This document shows positions 44,887 through 53,408 of a DNA stretch of 64,000 nt, one piece after another (position 1 is the first letter of the stretch; every line of letters begins with the position of its first letter). The translations under genes and the position numbers were made by a program. The notes under the pieces were generated by a model. It ran no database searches. It had not been told where the DNA came from and was given only the letters and a program-made list of their open reading frames with translations. Location: positions 442,364-506,363 of the forward strand of contig NZ_JAGYPL010000002.1 in assembly GCF_018343715.1 (NCBI RefSeq), read 5' to 3'. Origin of the DNA: Bacillus sp. FJAT-49711 (GTDB lineage: Bacteria > Bacillota > Bacilli > Bacillales > Bacillaceae_C).

Positions 44887-47298
44887 ATGATCGAAATCAA
44901 AAATAAACAAATTTTAATCGACGGCAAACCACAGCTAATCATGTGTGGAGAAATTCATTATTTTCGCCTTGACCGTACCGATTGGCAGGACCGGATTGAT
45001 AAGCTGAAGCTTTCCGGATGTAATGCAGTCGCTACGTATGTACCATGGGTCATTCATGAGTTTGAGGAAGGGAAAATTGATCTAAGCGGTGATACGCGTC
45101 CTGAGTTAGACCTTAAAGCATTCATAGATCTATGTGAGGAAAACGGCCTTTATTTCTTTGTTCGTCCAGGTCCATTCATTATGGCAGAGGTGAAAAATGA
45201 AGGACTTCCATACTGGGTATACGAAAAGCATCCTGAAATCATTCCAACAGGCTGGGACAAGCAGCAGGCAGCGACAAAAACAATCGACTATTTGCACCCA
45301 GGATTTTTAAGTGATGTGAAAAATTGGTATCGAGCTGTTATGGAAATTGTAAAGCCTAAATTGTATCCAAATGGAAATGTGATTGCTTTCCAGCTTGATA
45401 ATGAAATTGGCATGCTTTCTTGGGTCAGCAATTGTCCGGATTTAACGGATTTTGTATTGGATGATTTTGCAGGATGGTTGACTCGTACTTATGACGATGA
45501 GACCTTGGCTAACCGATATCCGTTTAATGTTTTGGAAATAGATATTCGTAATGAGTCAATTCGTTCTCCTCAAGAATCATATTCATTGGAATTAATGAAA
45601 GATCTCGGCTATTTCATGAGAAACCGCTTTGCAAGATATATCGCGACGCTCCGTGAATATGCAGAGGAGTTTGGTGCAAAAGATATTCCGTTCGTTGTGA
45701 ATATTCACGGAACAGGTGGCGGACGCGGGTTTACATTCCCGATTGGCATCAGCCAGTTATATGAAACATACACGCAAGGACCTGGGTATTTATCCGGCTC
45801 GGACATATACTTTGGCGATTTGACAGTAGAAACATTCCAAGATTTATATTTGATAAACGGATTTATGGATTCCGTCCATCTTCCAGATCAGCCACTTACA
45901 TCAGTTGAATTTAATTGTGGAGATGGAAACTTCGGTAATAATCTAAGTGGACGCTACGATCCTTCTGCGACTGATTTTAAAACGAGAATGTGCATCGCCC
46001 AAGGAAATCGATTGATCAATTATTATTTATTTGCCGGCGGCAGGAACTATCGTTTTGACACATCGAGAGGCGATGGTAATGATCGGATCGCTTTTACCGG
46101 CGAGCACCATGGCTTTGCTGCACCTGTAGGACCAGAAGGGAAGTTAAATTATACGTTCCCTCGAATGGCGAGATCCATTAAAACAATGATGGCTGTTGCA
46201 GATAAGTTAGCGGCGATGGATGAAGAGCGCGATAATATTTCCTTCGCCTTTATTCCAGATTACTATATGACGGAATACCGCTATCCAACGAGTGAAAAGA
46301 TGAGGCAAGTATTATCAAATATTGAGGCGAACCGTGCATACAGCTCTTGGGAAAGCATGGGACGAGCACTATTATTATCGGGATATCGATTCGGTGCGCT
46401 CGATATTCAAAATAAGCCACTTTCAATTAATGATACAGAAGTACTCGCTTTACCATCCGCGAAATATATGGCAGCGGATATTCAAAGTAAATTGGTGAGC
46501 TTTTTAGAGGCGGGTGGAAGGATTCTTGTATATGGAGAACTCCCACAATATGATATGGAGGGCAATCCTTGTACAGTTTTAGCAGATGCATTATGTATTA
46601 AAGTAGTGGGGGAAAAGCGCGATAGCTCGGAATATTACTTGTCGCTGAACGCTTTAAACTGGGCAGCACCACGTCCGGAAACAAGAACCCACTTTGCACA
46701 AGTGTTAGAATCTGATTCTGCGACACCGCTTTTGAGTGTATATGGTACAGATGAAGTGTGTGCGTTTGAGTCTGCAGTAGGTGAAGGACGAGCGGTTGTG
46801 GTAGCTGCTGCATATCCATGCGATCTAACTTTTTATAAAAAAGTATTTGCACAGCTGGGTGCAGTAGCAAAGCTTACTCATGATTATGAGGATCATGGTA
46901 TTTTTAGCACATCAACTGCAAATGCAGAGGGTGAGCGCTTCATCCATTTATTAAACTTAGATGGATTAGATAAAACGTTGAGGGTTTATCATGATGGAGA
47001 AGCATTATTTGCAGGAAAAGAGTTGCTGCTCCAAAGCAAAGAAGGAGCAATGCTTCCTGTGAATGTGAAGCTGGACGGAATTGGAGAAATTGTTTATTCG
47101 ACAGCTGAAATCATGCATGTCAGCGAAGATGAAATTGAGTTCCATTTAACACAGGCGGAGGACGAAATTGCACTTCGAACGGAGAGATCCATTTTAGCCA
47201 GTGATGATTATGTTACTGAGCTTGTGGATGGGGTAAGCTATATTCGTTCTAAAAAGCATGCGAAAGTGGATGCGCAGTTAGTTGTAAAATTTAAATAA
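44887..47298 (+). CDS. GH35 beta-galactosidase-like glycoside hydrolase
   Basis: An 803-residue GH35 enzyme. N-terminal GEIHYFRLDRTDWQDRIDKLKLSGCNAVATYVPWVIHE and FVRPGPFIMAEVKNEGLPYW are the family signatures; the acid/base Glu is E173 (QLDNEIG) and the probable nucleophile E341 (TSVEFNCGDG). The region after about 450 should contain the accessory beta domains. No signal peptide: intracellular. It would remove terminal beta-linked galactose (or a related sugar) from imported oligosaccharides. Starts 8 nt after the preceding gene and ends the locus with a terminator. Confidence 0.88.
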   Translation: MIEIKNKQILIDGKPQLIMCGEIHYFRLDRTDWQDRIDKLKLSGCNAVATYVPWVIHEFEEGKIDLSGDTRPELDLKAFIDLCEENGLYFFVRPGPFIMAEVKNEGLPYWVYEKHPEIIPTGWDKQQAATKTIDYLHPGFLSDVKNWYRAVMEIVKPKLYPNGNVIAFQLDNEIGMLSWVSNCPDLTDFVLDDFAGWLTRTYDDETLANRYPFNVLEIDIRNESIRSPQESYSLELMKDLGYFMRNRFARYIATLREYAEEFGAKDIPFVVNIHGTGGGRGFTFPIGISQLYETYTQGPGYLSGSDIYFGDLTVETFQDLYLINGFMDSVHLPDQPLTSVEFNCGDGNFGNNLSGRYDPSATDFKTRMCIAQGNRLINYYLFAGGRNYRFDTSRGDGNDRIAFTGEHHGFAAPVGPEGKLNYTFPRMARSIKTMMAVADKLAAMDEERDNISFAFIPDYYMTEYRYPTSEKMRQVLSNIEANRAYSSWESMGRALLLSGYRFGALDIQNKPLSINDTEVLALPSAKYMAADIQSKLVSFLEAGGRILVYGELPQYDMEGNPCTVLADALCIKVVGEKRDSSEYYLSLNALNWAAPRPETRTHFAQVLESDSATPLLSVYGTDEVCAFESAVGEGRAVVVAAAYPCDLTFYKKVFAQLGAVAKLTHDYEDHGIFSTSTANAEGERFIHLLNLDGLDKTLRVYHDGEALFAGKELLLQSKEGAMLPVNVKLDGIGEIVYSTAEIMHVSEDEIEFHLTQAEDEIALRTERSILASDDYVTELVDGVSYIRSKKHAKVDAQLVVKFK

Positions 47299-47307
47299 AG
47301 TGAATGG

Positions 47308-47344
47308 AAATCCCGGGGGAATTAGGTTTCTCTTGGGATTTTTA
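47308..47344 (+). terminator. terminator of the carbohydrate locus
   Basis: AAATCCCGGGGGA pairs with TCTCTTGGGATTT (one or two non-Watson-Crick pairs), then TTT-rich sequence. Confidence 0.75.
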
Positions 47345-47647
47345 TTGATTGCCACTTCTGAATAGAAAAAACGAATCAAAGTCATCTATCGGTCATGTGG
47401 ATTAGAAAAAACTTGATTTTATTCCTCTATCCATTAAATACGGGAACCAATTGTGATAAAAACCTAATTTCGTTCCCGTATCTGCCAAATGCATAAACAA
47501 CTGTAAGAAAATCCAATACGAAGGTCACTAATTATCATATTGATATCCTATTTTCAAAGATTTGTACTGTATATGCAGAAAATAAAAAAGCAGGAAAATC
47601 CCTACTAATATTGAATATATCATTGTAGATAAAAAGAGGTGATTTCC
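47345..47647. other. non-coding spacer with one inverted repeat
   Basis: No ORF. ATACGGGAAC (47438-47447) pairs with GTTCCCGTAT (47472-47481) across 24 nt. The surrounding DNA looks like degenerate repeat sequence. The promoter for the acetyltransferase should lie in the right part. Confidence 0.5.
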
Positions 47648-48136
47648 ATGATAAAAGTTAGAAATATTGAAGAATATGAAATTGAATTTTTAAAGGACAT
47701 GATGTACGAGTCCATTCATATTCCAGAAAATAAGCCACCTAAAGAGGAATTGTTAAATCTTCCTGATCTGAAAAAATATAATGAGAACTGGGGAAGGACT
47801 GGAGACCGGGCATTGTTAGCTGAAGATAGTGATGGCAAAGCTTTAGGAGGAGCTTGGTATCGATTATTCGATGAACAAAATAAGGGCTATGGATATGTTG
47901 ATAACTTTACACCGGAATTAGGAATTGCTGTTTCTCCGGAAGCAAGAGGGATGGGGATAGGCTCATTACTAATGAATGCATTGATAGAACAGGCGAAGAA
48001 TGATGGCTTTAAAGGATTGTCTTTAAGTGTAGACCCAAATAACGATCGGGCTGTCCATCTATATAAAAAACTTGGATTTGAGGAATGCGGAGTCTCGGGT
48101 ACATCTGTGACGATGGTATATACACATTCGAAGTGA
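47648..48136 (+). CDS. GNAT-family N-acetyltransferase
   Basis: A 162-residue acetyltransferase. The acetyl-CoA loop is in VSPEARGMGIGSLLMNALIEQAKNDG (R/QxxGxG/A form RGMGIG) and the last strand-helix is LSLSVDPNNDRAVHLYKKLGFEECG. Substrate unknown. ATG at 47648 is preferred: AGAGGTGA is 7 nt upstream, overlapping the in-frame GTG at 47639. Confidence 0.88.
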   Translation: MIKVRNIEEYEIEFLKDMMYESIHIPENKPPKEELLNLPDLKKYNENWGRTGDRALLAEDSDGKALGGAWYRLFDEQNKGYGYVDNFTPELGIAVSPEARGMGIGSLLMNALIEQAKNDGFKGLSLSVDPNNDRAVHLYKKLGFEECGVSGTSVTMVYTHSK

Positions 48137-48169
48137 TAATAAAATTGAAGATTTCAATGAGGTAGGATT

Positions 48170-48895
48170 ATGGCAGAAAAAAACGAATACATGTTCATAA
48201 TGTTTTCAATCGCCCATTTTGCAGCGATTGTCGTTTTATTTCTTAGCCTTATCCTACTTTTTATTTTTAAAAAGAAAATAAAAAACTATTCTAATAAACT
48301 AGTTCTGACTGAACGGATTTTTGCACTGACATTATTGTTGATGGAGATTCTTTACCATGTATGGTTAACTAGGATCGGAAAATGGAGTTTAGTCGACTCT
48401 CTTCCATTGGAACTGTGCAGCATTAGTTTGATCATGACCATTTTTCTACTTTGGACTGGAAATAAGTACATATATGATTTTGTTTTTTACGCTGGAATAG
48501 GTGGAGCGCTACAGGCAATGGCAACTCCAGTTCTAGATTTGAGTTTTCCTCATTTCAGGTATTTTCACTTTTTTTACACCCATATTGGCATTGTAATAAC
48601 GGCCTTTTACTTTACTTGGGTTAAAGGCTATATTCCCACCTTTAAAGGGGTTGTAAAAACCCTTGTTGCTTTAAATTTAGTGCTTCCACTCATATTTACA
48701 GTGAACTATTTTTTTAACGGGAATTATATGTTTTTAAAAGAAAAGCCTGTAAATGGGAGTTTGCTGGATTTTTTGGGTCCATATCCTTGGTATATTTTAT
48801 CGCTCGAGGCAGTGGCCTTTCTAATATTTACTGTCTTTTGGCTTTTATTTAGGAATAGGGGGATAAAAAAGGCTAAATCTCGTCCTTATCAATGA
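48170..48895 (+). CDS. YwaF-like integral membrane protein (TIGR02206 type)
   Basis: A 241-residue protein with about seven TM helices. The ERIFALTLLLMEILYHVWLTRIGKW...SLPLELCSISLIMTIFLLWT stretch and GPYPWYILSLE near the C-terminus fit the TIGR02206/YwaF family as I recall it. Function unknown. Follows the acetyltransferase by 33 nt with GAGGTAGG before ATG; its stop overlaps the convergent SRPBCC gene by 7 nt. Confidence 0.8.
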   Translation: MAEKNEYMFIMFSIAHFAAIVVLFLSLILLFIFKKKIKNYSNKLVLTERIFALTLLLMEILYHVWLTRIGKWSLVDSLPLELCSISLIMTIFLLWTGNKYIYDFVFYAGIGGALQAMATPVLDLSFPHFRYFHFFYTHIGIVITAFYFTWVKGYIPTFKGVVKTLVALNLVLPLIFTVNYFFNGNYMFLKEKPVNGSLLDFLGPYPWYILSLEAVAFLIFTVFWLLFRNRGIKKAKSRPYQ

Positions 48896-49332
48896 ATTAA
48901 TGATGCTCTTAAATCACTTACTCCATTTTCCAGATAACACTTTAAACAAGAGAGCATATATACCCAGCCTTCTTTTTGTCCTAACAATTTATTCACCAAT
49001 TCAGGGTCATTTTCTTTAAATCCAGATTCAATAACTTCAATAATTGTACTTGTATCATATAACTCGTTTAATGTAATAGTAACAGCTGTTTCCGAATTGT
49101 TTTCACTTCCCCAAGAAAATACAATTTTCTTATTTGAAGCGACCTCTAATACATTTATGACTCCCTCAGCTCCATATTCATCATATTTTAATGTAATTGC
49201 CTTACCTTTTTCCCATCTTTCAGAGCTAGAGGAGAACCAGAAATTCCCGATTTTTTCTGGGTCGACTATAGCCTCAAAAACTTCTACAGCTGGCCTATAT
49301 ATTTTTAATTTAGTAGTTATTTGAGTAATCAT
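48889..49332 (-). CDS. SRPBCC/AHSA1-like protein
   Basis: A 147-residue START-like fold protein of the Hsp90-activator-C-terminal-like (AHSA1) group: KIYRPAVEVFEAIVDPEKIGNFWFSSSSERWEKG at the N-terminus, VLEVASNKKIVFSWGS centrally, and a long C-terminal helix GWVYMLSCLKCYLENG. These are ligand-binding pockets of mostly unknown function. Its upstream region runs into the tnpB copy 2 area. Confidence 0.86.
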   Translation of the reverse strand: MITQITTKLKIYRPAVEVFEAIVDPEKIGNFWFSSSSERWEKGKAITLKYDEYGAEGVINVLEVASNKKIVFSWGSENNSETAVTITLNELYDTSTIIEVIESGFKENDPELVNKLLGQKEGWVYMLSCLKCYLENGVSDLRASLIH

Positions 49333-49631
49333 AATTCATCTCTCTTTTTAGAAGTAATTTTTCATTATTATATACCCTTCTTTACTGTCTATACCATCAA
49401 ACGTGTGTTGTTGTATGAGTAAATTACCCTGCTTTGGTTTTTATTTCTGGAAAGAAGGGACTTTTATGATATAGCCGAGAACACTTGTGATTTCATATCA
49501 CGTTAACGATTCGACATATGCCAAAATACAGATTGCATATAGACCCTGGATAATCGTAACTCCATCACAAAAAGGTGCTAACATATGGTACATTGATATT
49601 TAAAGAGTTCCCTGAGTTAAAAGGGACACTC
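49333..49631. other. spacer left of tnpB copy 2, no gene seen
   Basis: AT-rich, no ORF with a ribosome binding site. GTTCCCT and AGGGAC near 49608-49626 form a short stem just outside the region shared with copy 1; it may be part of the element's left end, which cannot be fixed because copy 1 begins at the window edge. Confidence 0.4.
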
Positions 49632-49740
49632 GGGGGTGGTCATCTCTGGAACCCTTCTTATTTTGTCGCAACCGCTAGCGAACAGACAAAGACCCAGATT
49701 CGGCAGTACATTCAAAATCAGAAGGGGAGGTGAGCATCCT

Positions 49741-50913
49741 TTGATCGTGAACAGAGCCTATAAGTTCAGAATCTATCCCACTAAAACTCAAGAAGTCCTA
49801 ATCGCCAAAACCATCGGGTGTTGCCGTTTTGTTTACAATTATTTTGTAGGAAAACAAAAAGGGAAAGATGCCTATTGGCATATGGTTGCGGAAATGGTTC
49901 AAAACGGACAACTCCCTAGGAACAACTGGAAAGGAGAATTTTTCCATAAGAATAAGTCGATTAAAGCTCTTCCAGAGTTGAAGAAACACTATCCATTCTT
50001 GAAAGAAATAGACAGCATCGCCCTGCAAAAATCGGTTGAAATCGTCCATGAAGCCTATAGAAGATATTACAAAAAACAAAATGATGAGCCTCGCTTTAAG
50101 TCAAAAAGAAATCCCGTCCAATCCTACACAACGAAATATGTAAATGGAAATATTGCCGTGCTAGGCAAACAGATAAAACTCCCAAAACTGGGACTTGTAC
50201 GCTTTGCGAAAAGTCGAGAAGTTCATGGGCGAATAATCAATGCCACCATTCGGCGGAACCCTGCTGGTAAATATTTTGTTTCCATTCTTGGTGAAGTGGA
50301 TATACAGCCTCTACCCAAAACAGGTTCATCCATAGGGGTCGATGTTGGATTAAAAGATTTTGCCACTCTATCAGATGGAACCGTATACAAAAATCCAACG
50401 TTTTTTCGCACGTTAGAGGAAAAGTTAGCCAACGCCCAACGTATCCTATCCAGGCGACAAGTAGGCTCCTCCAATTGGCATAAACAACGAGTGAAAGTCG
50501 CCAAAATCCATGAAAAAATCACGAACTCACGGCAGGATAGGCTGCATAAAATCTCCACCCATCTTGTTAAAAACCACGACTTGATTGGGATGGAAGATTT
50601 AGCTGTAAAAAAGATGCTTAAAAATGTCCATCTTGCAAAGGCAATCAGTGAAGTATCGTGGTCACAATTCAGAACGATGTTGGAATATAAAGCAAAATGG
50701 TACGGAAAACAAGTAGTCCTTGTTGCAAGGAATTTTGCTTCCAGTCAACTTTGTTCTCATTGTGGTCATAAACATAAAGCCGTTAAGGATCTTGCGTTGC
50801 GTGAGTGGACTTGCCCATCATGCGAATGCCTTCATCAACGTGATCTTAACGCAAGTATCAATCTTCGCAATGAAGCATTGCGATTAACCGCAGGAACTAT
50901 GGGGATAGCCTAA
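49741..50913 (+). CDS. tnpB: TnpB, RNA-guided endonuclease of IS605-type element (copy 2)
   Basis: A 390-residue TnpB, start TTG with GGAGGTG 8 nt upstream, as in copy 1. The RuvC Asp (about 201), Glu (about 285), zinc-finger cysteines and last Asp (about 368) are all present. Differences from copy 1 are few and mostly outside the catalytic motifs: for example KQI for KHI, GEVDIQPLPK for VEVDIQPLLK, FRTLEE for FRALEE, QRILSRRQVGSSNW for QRVLSRRQVGSTNW, SRQDRLHK for SRQNMLHK, and a Met for Val three residues from the end. Both copies appear intact, so both may be active with different guides. Confidence 0.93.
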   Translation: MIVNRAYKFRIYPTKTQEVLIAKTIGCCRFVYNYFVGKQKGKDAYWHMVAEMVQNGQLPRNNWKGEFFHKNKSIKALPELKKHYPFLKEIDSIALQKSVEIVHEAYRRYYKKQNDEPRFKSKRNPVQSYTTKYVNGNIAVLGKQIKLPKLGLVRFAKSREVHGRIINATIRRNPAGKYFVSILGEVDIQPLPKTGSSIGVDVGLKDFATLSDGTVYKNPTFFRTLEEKLANAQRILSRRQVGSSNWHKQRVKVAKIHEKITNSRQDRLHKISTHLVKNHDLIGMEDLAVKKMLKNVHLAKAISEVSWSQFRTMLEYKAKWYGKQVVLVARNFASSQLCSHCGHKHKAVKDLALREWTCPSCECLHQRDLNASINLRNEALRLTAGTMGIA

Positions 50914-50977
50914 TCCATTAGAAGCCAAGGGGTTTCTGTACCTAGGAATCTTACGACTTTAGCCGTGAGAGGTTCAA
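50832..50977 (+). ncRNA. putative omega RNA region of tnpB copy 2
   Basis: Counterpart of the copy 1 region. The terminal hairpin reads CGACTTTAGCCG, so one base of the stem has changed relative to CGGCTTTAGCCG. The guide would begin at 50978. The 5' limit is a guess. Confidence 0.42.
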
Positions 50978-51023
50978 TAGTGAAGTAGAAATATGGAAAT
51001 AAAACATTTGAAGGAGTGGAAAT

Positions 51024-51485
51024 GTGGCAACGACCCAAGTAGAAATTTTAGAAAAAGAAGAAATCCTTTTAGTTGGTTTTTCCGTAATGGAAAGTCTTAA
51101 TGATATTTTAGCAAATAGGACTGTAGGGATATTAAGAAAGGGTTTGGATAAAAGAAAACATGAAGTTGTAAACCGAGAGGGAGATGGGATATATTTAATT
51201 CAGCTTTACTCGGCTGGGGGTTGGACTCCAGATACACCATTTAAAAACATTGTTGCCATAAAGGTTTCTTCATTTGGAGAAATTCCGAGCGATATGGTAA
51301 CTCATGTAGTACCGGCGGGACGCTATGCGAAATTCGTACATGTCGGCTTGGAATCGGAAATTAGTCATACGTATGAACGTATTAATAATTATGCTTTAAG
51401 ACCATTTGACGTGGAATATTGGGAAGATATTCACTCACTTGAAACGGAAGAAAGTGAGATTGATATATACATACCTGTTGAATAG
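51024..51485 (+). CDS. GyrI-like/effector-binding domain protein
   Basis: A 153-residue stand-alone SOUL/GyrI-like domain, as found at the C-terminus of AraC-type regulators and in small-molecule-binding proteins. Motifs: LVGFSVMESLNDIL, then VPAGRYAKFVHVGLESEISHTYERINNYAL and YWEDIHSLETEESEIDIYIPV at the end. No DNA-binding part, so it may bind a drug or ligand or a protein partner. GTG start after GAAGGAG. Its upstream region abuts the tnpB element; its original promoter may have been displaced. Confidence 0.82.
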   Translation: MATTQVEILEKEEILLVGFSVMESLNDILANRTVGILRKGLDKRKHEVVNREGDGIYLIQLYSAGGWTPDTPFKNIVAIKVSSFGEIPSDMVTHVVPAGRYAKFVHVGLESEISHTYERINNYALRPFDVEYWEDIHSLETEESEIDIYIPVE

Positions 51486-51497
51486 GGAAGGCAAATG

Positions 51498-51528
51498 CAC
51501 TGCTTCTAAAATGAAGTGGTGTTTTTTT
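51498..51528 (+). terminator. terminator after the GyrI-like gene
   Basis: CACTGCTTCT pairs with TGAAGTGGTG (two G-U pairs), loop AAAA, then TTTTTTT. Confidence 0.8.
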
Positions 51529-51538
51529 CATCGTAAAT

Positions 51539-51564
51539 TGTAACCTTTTTATTTCTCATCCGTG
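51539..51564 (+). promoter_or_regulatory. ECF-type promoter of the sigma/anti-sigma operon
   Basis: TGTAAC (51539-51544), 16-nt spacer, CGTG (51561-51564). This is one mismatch each from the Bacillus SigM/W/X-type TGAAAC-N16-CGTC. The operon starts 23 nt downstream, suggesting positive autoregulation by its own sigma factor. Confidence 0.65.
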
Positions 51565-51586
51565 TTATTAGCGAAGGGAGGAAGAG

Positions 51587-52075
51587 ATGAAGGAATCATT
51601 AGAATCGATTTATAATTTTTACTTTCGGGATATATATCGCTTTCTCCTTTCACTTTGTCGCGATCATCATACGGCTGAGGATTTAGTTCAGGAAACCTTT
51701 TTACGGGCGTATTTGCATGTAGAAAAATATGAGCATGAAAGGGTAAAGTCCTGGCTTTTTGCGGTTGCTTACCATGCATTTATTGATTATTATCGCAAAC
51801 AAAAACGTATTGAGATAAAACAAGAGAGCTTTTTTTCGAGACTATTTGATCGTAGGAAGACACCTGAAGAAACGCTCGTCATCCAAGAAGATATTCAAGA
51901 AATTAGTAACTTACTAAAAGATTTGCCAGAAAAGCAAAAACATGCCGTCCTGCTGCACGATTTCCATGAACTAAGCTATGCAGAGGCAGCGGCGGTTATG
52001 GATATCTCTTTAGCAAACTATAAAGTTGCATTATTTCGCGGCAGGCAAGCGATGAGAAAGAAAAAAGGTGAGTGA
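51587..52075 (+). CDS. SigM-like ECF sigma factor
   Basis: A 162-residue ECF sigma factor. Region 2: FRDIYRFLLSLCRDHHTAEDLVQETFLRAYLHVEKYEHERVKSWLFAVAYHAFIDYYRKQKR. Region 4: LPEKQKHAVLLHDFHELSYAEAAAVMDISLANYKVALFRGRQAMR. Length and motifs resemble B. subtilis SigM (163 aa), which responds to cell-envelope stress, as does the coupled anti-sigma gene whose frame overlaps its end. GGGAGG precedes ATG. Probably held inactive at the membrane by the next gene's product. Assignment to SigM rather than SigV/SigY-like groups is by resemblance only. Confidence 0.87.
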   Translation: MKESLESIYNFYFRDIYRFLLSLCRDHHTAEDLVQETFLRAYLHVEKYEHERVKSWLFAVAYHAFIDYYRKQKRIEIKQESFFSRLFDRRKTPEETLVIQEDIQEISNLLKDLPEKQKHAVLLHDFHELSYAEAAAVMDISLANYKVALFRGRQAMRKKKGE

Positions 52076-52079
52076 AAAG

Positions 52080-53222
52080 ATGAGTGATGAATTTAAAGAT
52101 AGGTTAGACGCATATGAAAAAGGTGAATTGAATGGTGAAGAATTAGCTGATTTTGAAAAGGAATTAGAAAAACTAGAACAATATCAAGAGCATCTTGACG
52201 AAAGAAAGCCTCCGTCAACCATTCCGATGATTGAAAAAAAGCAAATCAGGATTCTTAAAAGAAGCAAGTGGAGAGCACGTTTTCAAACAGCTTTAACAGC
52301 ATTAGGTATCTTTATTCTTGTCATGTTCGTTTCAACTATTTTAACAGCCATCTACTATTCATGGGGAGAACCAGATCGAGCTGATGTATTTGCAAAGGTT
52401 ATCGACTACACATTAGCCGTTACAGAACCGGATGGAGAATTAGGGGGTACCAGTACAAATGTAAAACCATTTTTCAGAGCTGAGATGGAGAGGGATCTTA
52501 AGAAAAGAGTAGGCCATGAAACAATGAAAGTGGGCGACTTAAAGGTTAACTTCCTTTTTTCCCTCATGTCGTTCCCAGAAAGCAATTACATTGGAAATGT
52601 ATCGCAAAATCAACCAATATTTTCGTATCCAGGGTATGACCGCGGATCGTCGGAATGGGATCGGCTTGAAAAACTTGCAGAAGGAACGGTCGTGTCGGCT
52701 TATATTTCTTTTTACAAATTGGAAAGTACAAAAGAGGTTTTTCAGACCTTAGGTGAAAAGGAATTTGATATTTCATGGTTTGCAGTAGACACCGGGAATA
52801 CGTTTAAAGAAGCTGATCAAGATAGTGGTGTCATTCTAGATCCCATTGGATTTCCAAGTACCCCTATATGGCATGATGACGATATGAAACTAGATTCGAG
52901 GGAAGAAGAAAAAGGATTTTTATTTGGGAAAGTAATTATGGAAGGTCATTCATCTCCAAGTTATGAGGAAGGCGACACCGACATGCTTCATACTCAATTT
53001 TTAAAAACGCTCCGTTTTCTTGAAAAACATGAAAAGTTGGCTAATAAATTATATGGAGGAAGGAAGTTAGATCTCGAAAAAACAATACATTATCTTGAAA
53101 AGAATGGAATAAAACATTACGGTGTTGTCATTACAGGTCCTACAAAAGAGATATTGAAGCTGAAGAAAGAGAAAGCAATTAGTACAATTGAAGTGGATGA
53201 GGTTGGCTTTTGGAATTGGTAA
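52080..53222 (+). CDS. membrane anti-sigma factor (YhdL-like)
   Basis: A 380-residue protein. N-terminal cytoplasmic part (about 1-68) is acidic then basic (DEFKDRLDAYEKGELNGEELADFEKELEKLEQY); a single TM helix at about 73-95 (ALGIFILVMFVSTILTAIYYSW); the rest is extracellular. The N- and C-terminal regions fit the 'sigma factor regulator' domains of B. subtilis YhdL, the anti-SigM factor. The ATG at 52080 is preferred: AAGGTGAG lies 7 nt upstream, across the end of the sigma gene. Together with the sigma gene it forms a two-gene operon with a terminator after it; no YhdK homologue is seen. Confidence 0.83.
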   Translation: MSDEFKDRLDAYEKGELNGEELADFEKELEKLEQYQEHLDERKPPSTIPMIEKKQIRILKRSKWRARFQTALTALGIFILVMFVSTILTAIYYSWGEPDRADVFAKVIDYTLAVTEPDGELGGTSTNVKPFFRAEMERDLKKRVGHETMKVGDLKVNFLFSLMSFPESNYIGNVSQNQPIFSYPGYDRGSSEWDRLEKLAEGTVVSAYISFYKLESTKEVFQTLGEKEFDISWFAVDTGNTFKEADQDSGVILDPIGFPSTPIWHDDDMKLDSREEEKGFLFGKVIMEGHSSPSYEEGDTDMLHTQFLKTLRFLEKHEKLANKLYGGRKLDLEKTIHYLEKNGIKHYGVVITGPTKEILKLKKEKAISTIEVDEVGFWNW

Positions 53223-53236
53223 TAGTTCAATTTTTA

Positions 53237-53264
53237 AAAGAGGGGGGCGTGTTCCTCCTTTTTC
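53237..53264 (+). terminator. terminator of the sigma/anti-sigma operon
   Basis: AAAAGAGGGGG pairs imperfectly with TTCCTCCTTTT; T-rich end. Confidence 0.65.
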
Positions 53265-53408
53265 ATTCGTTTCATATTGGAGAAATTAATAAAAAAACAG
53301 CCTTTCCTTTATTAAAAAGAAAGAACAGACTAATGCCCTTCTTAATACAATAAACCATACTAAACAGGTCGTTTTTTTACTTTTCATTTAGGAAAAGGAG
53401 TGTTAAAA

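Larger units (their letters stand above)
49632..50977 (+). mobile_element. IS200/IS605-type tnpB element, copy 2
   Basis: Matches bases 1-1345 at an offset of 49632 through TTCAA at 50973-50977, after which flanks differ (TAGTGAAG here, GTAAAATA at copy 1). Same orientation as copy 1, 48.3 kb away. It lies between the SRPBCC gene and the GyrI-like gene. No TnpA gene; transposition in trans or tnpB retention only. Confidence 0.87.
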
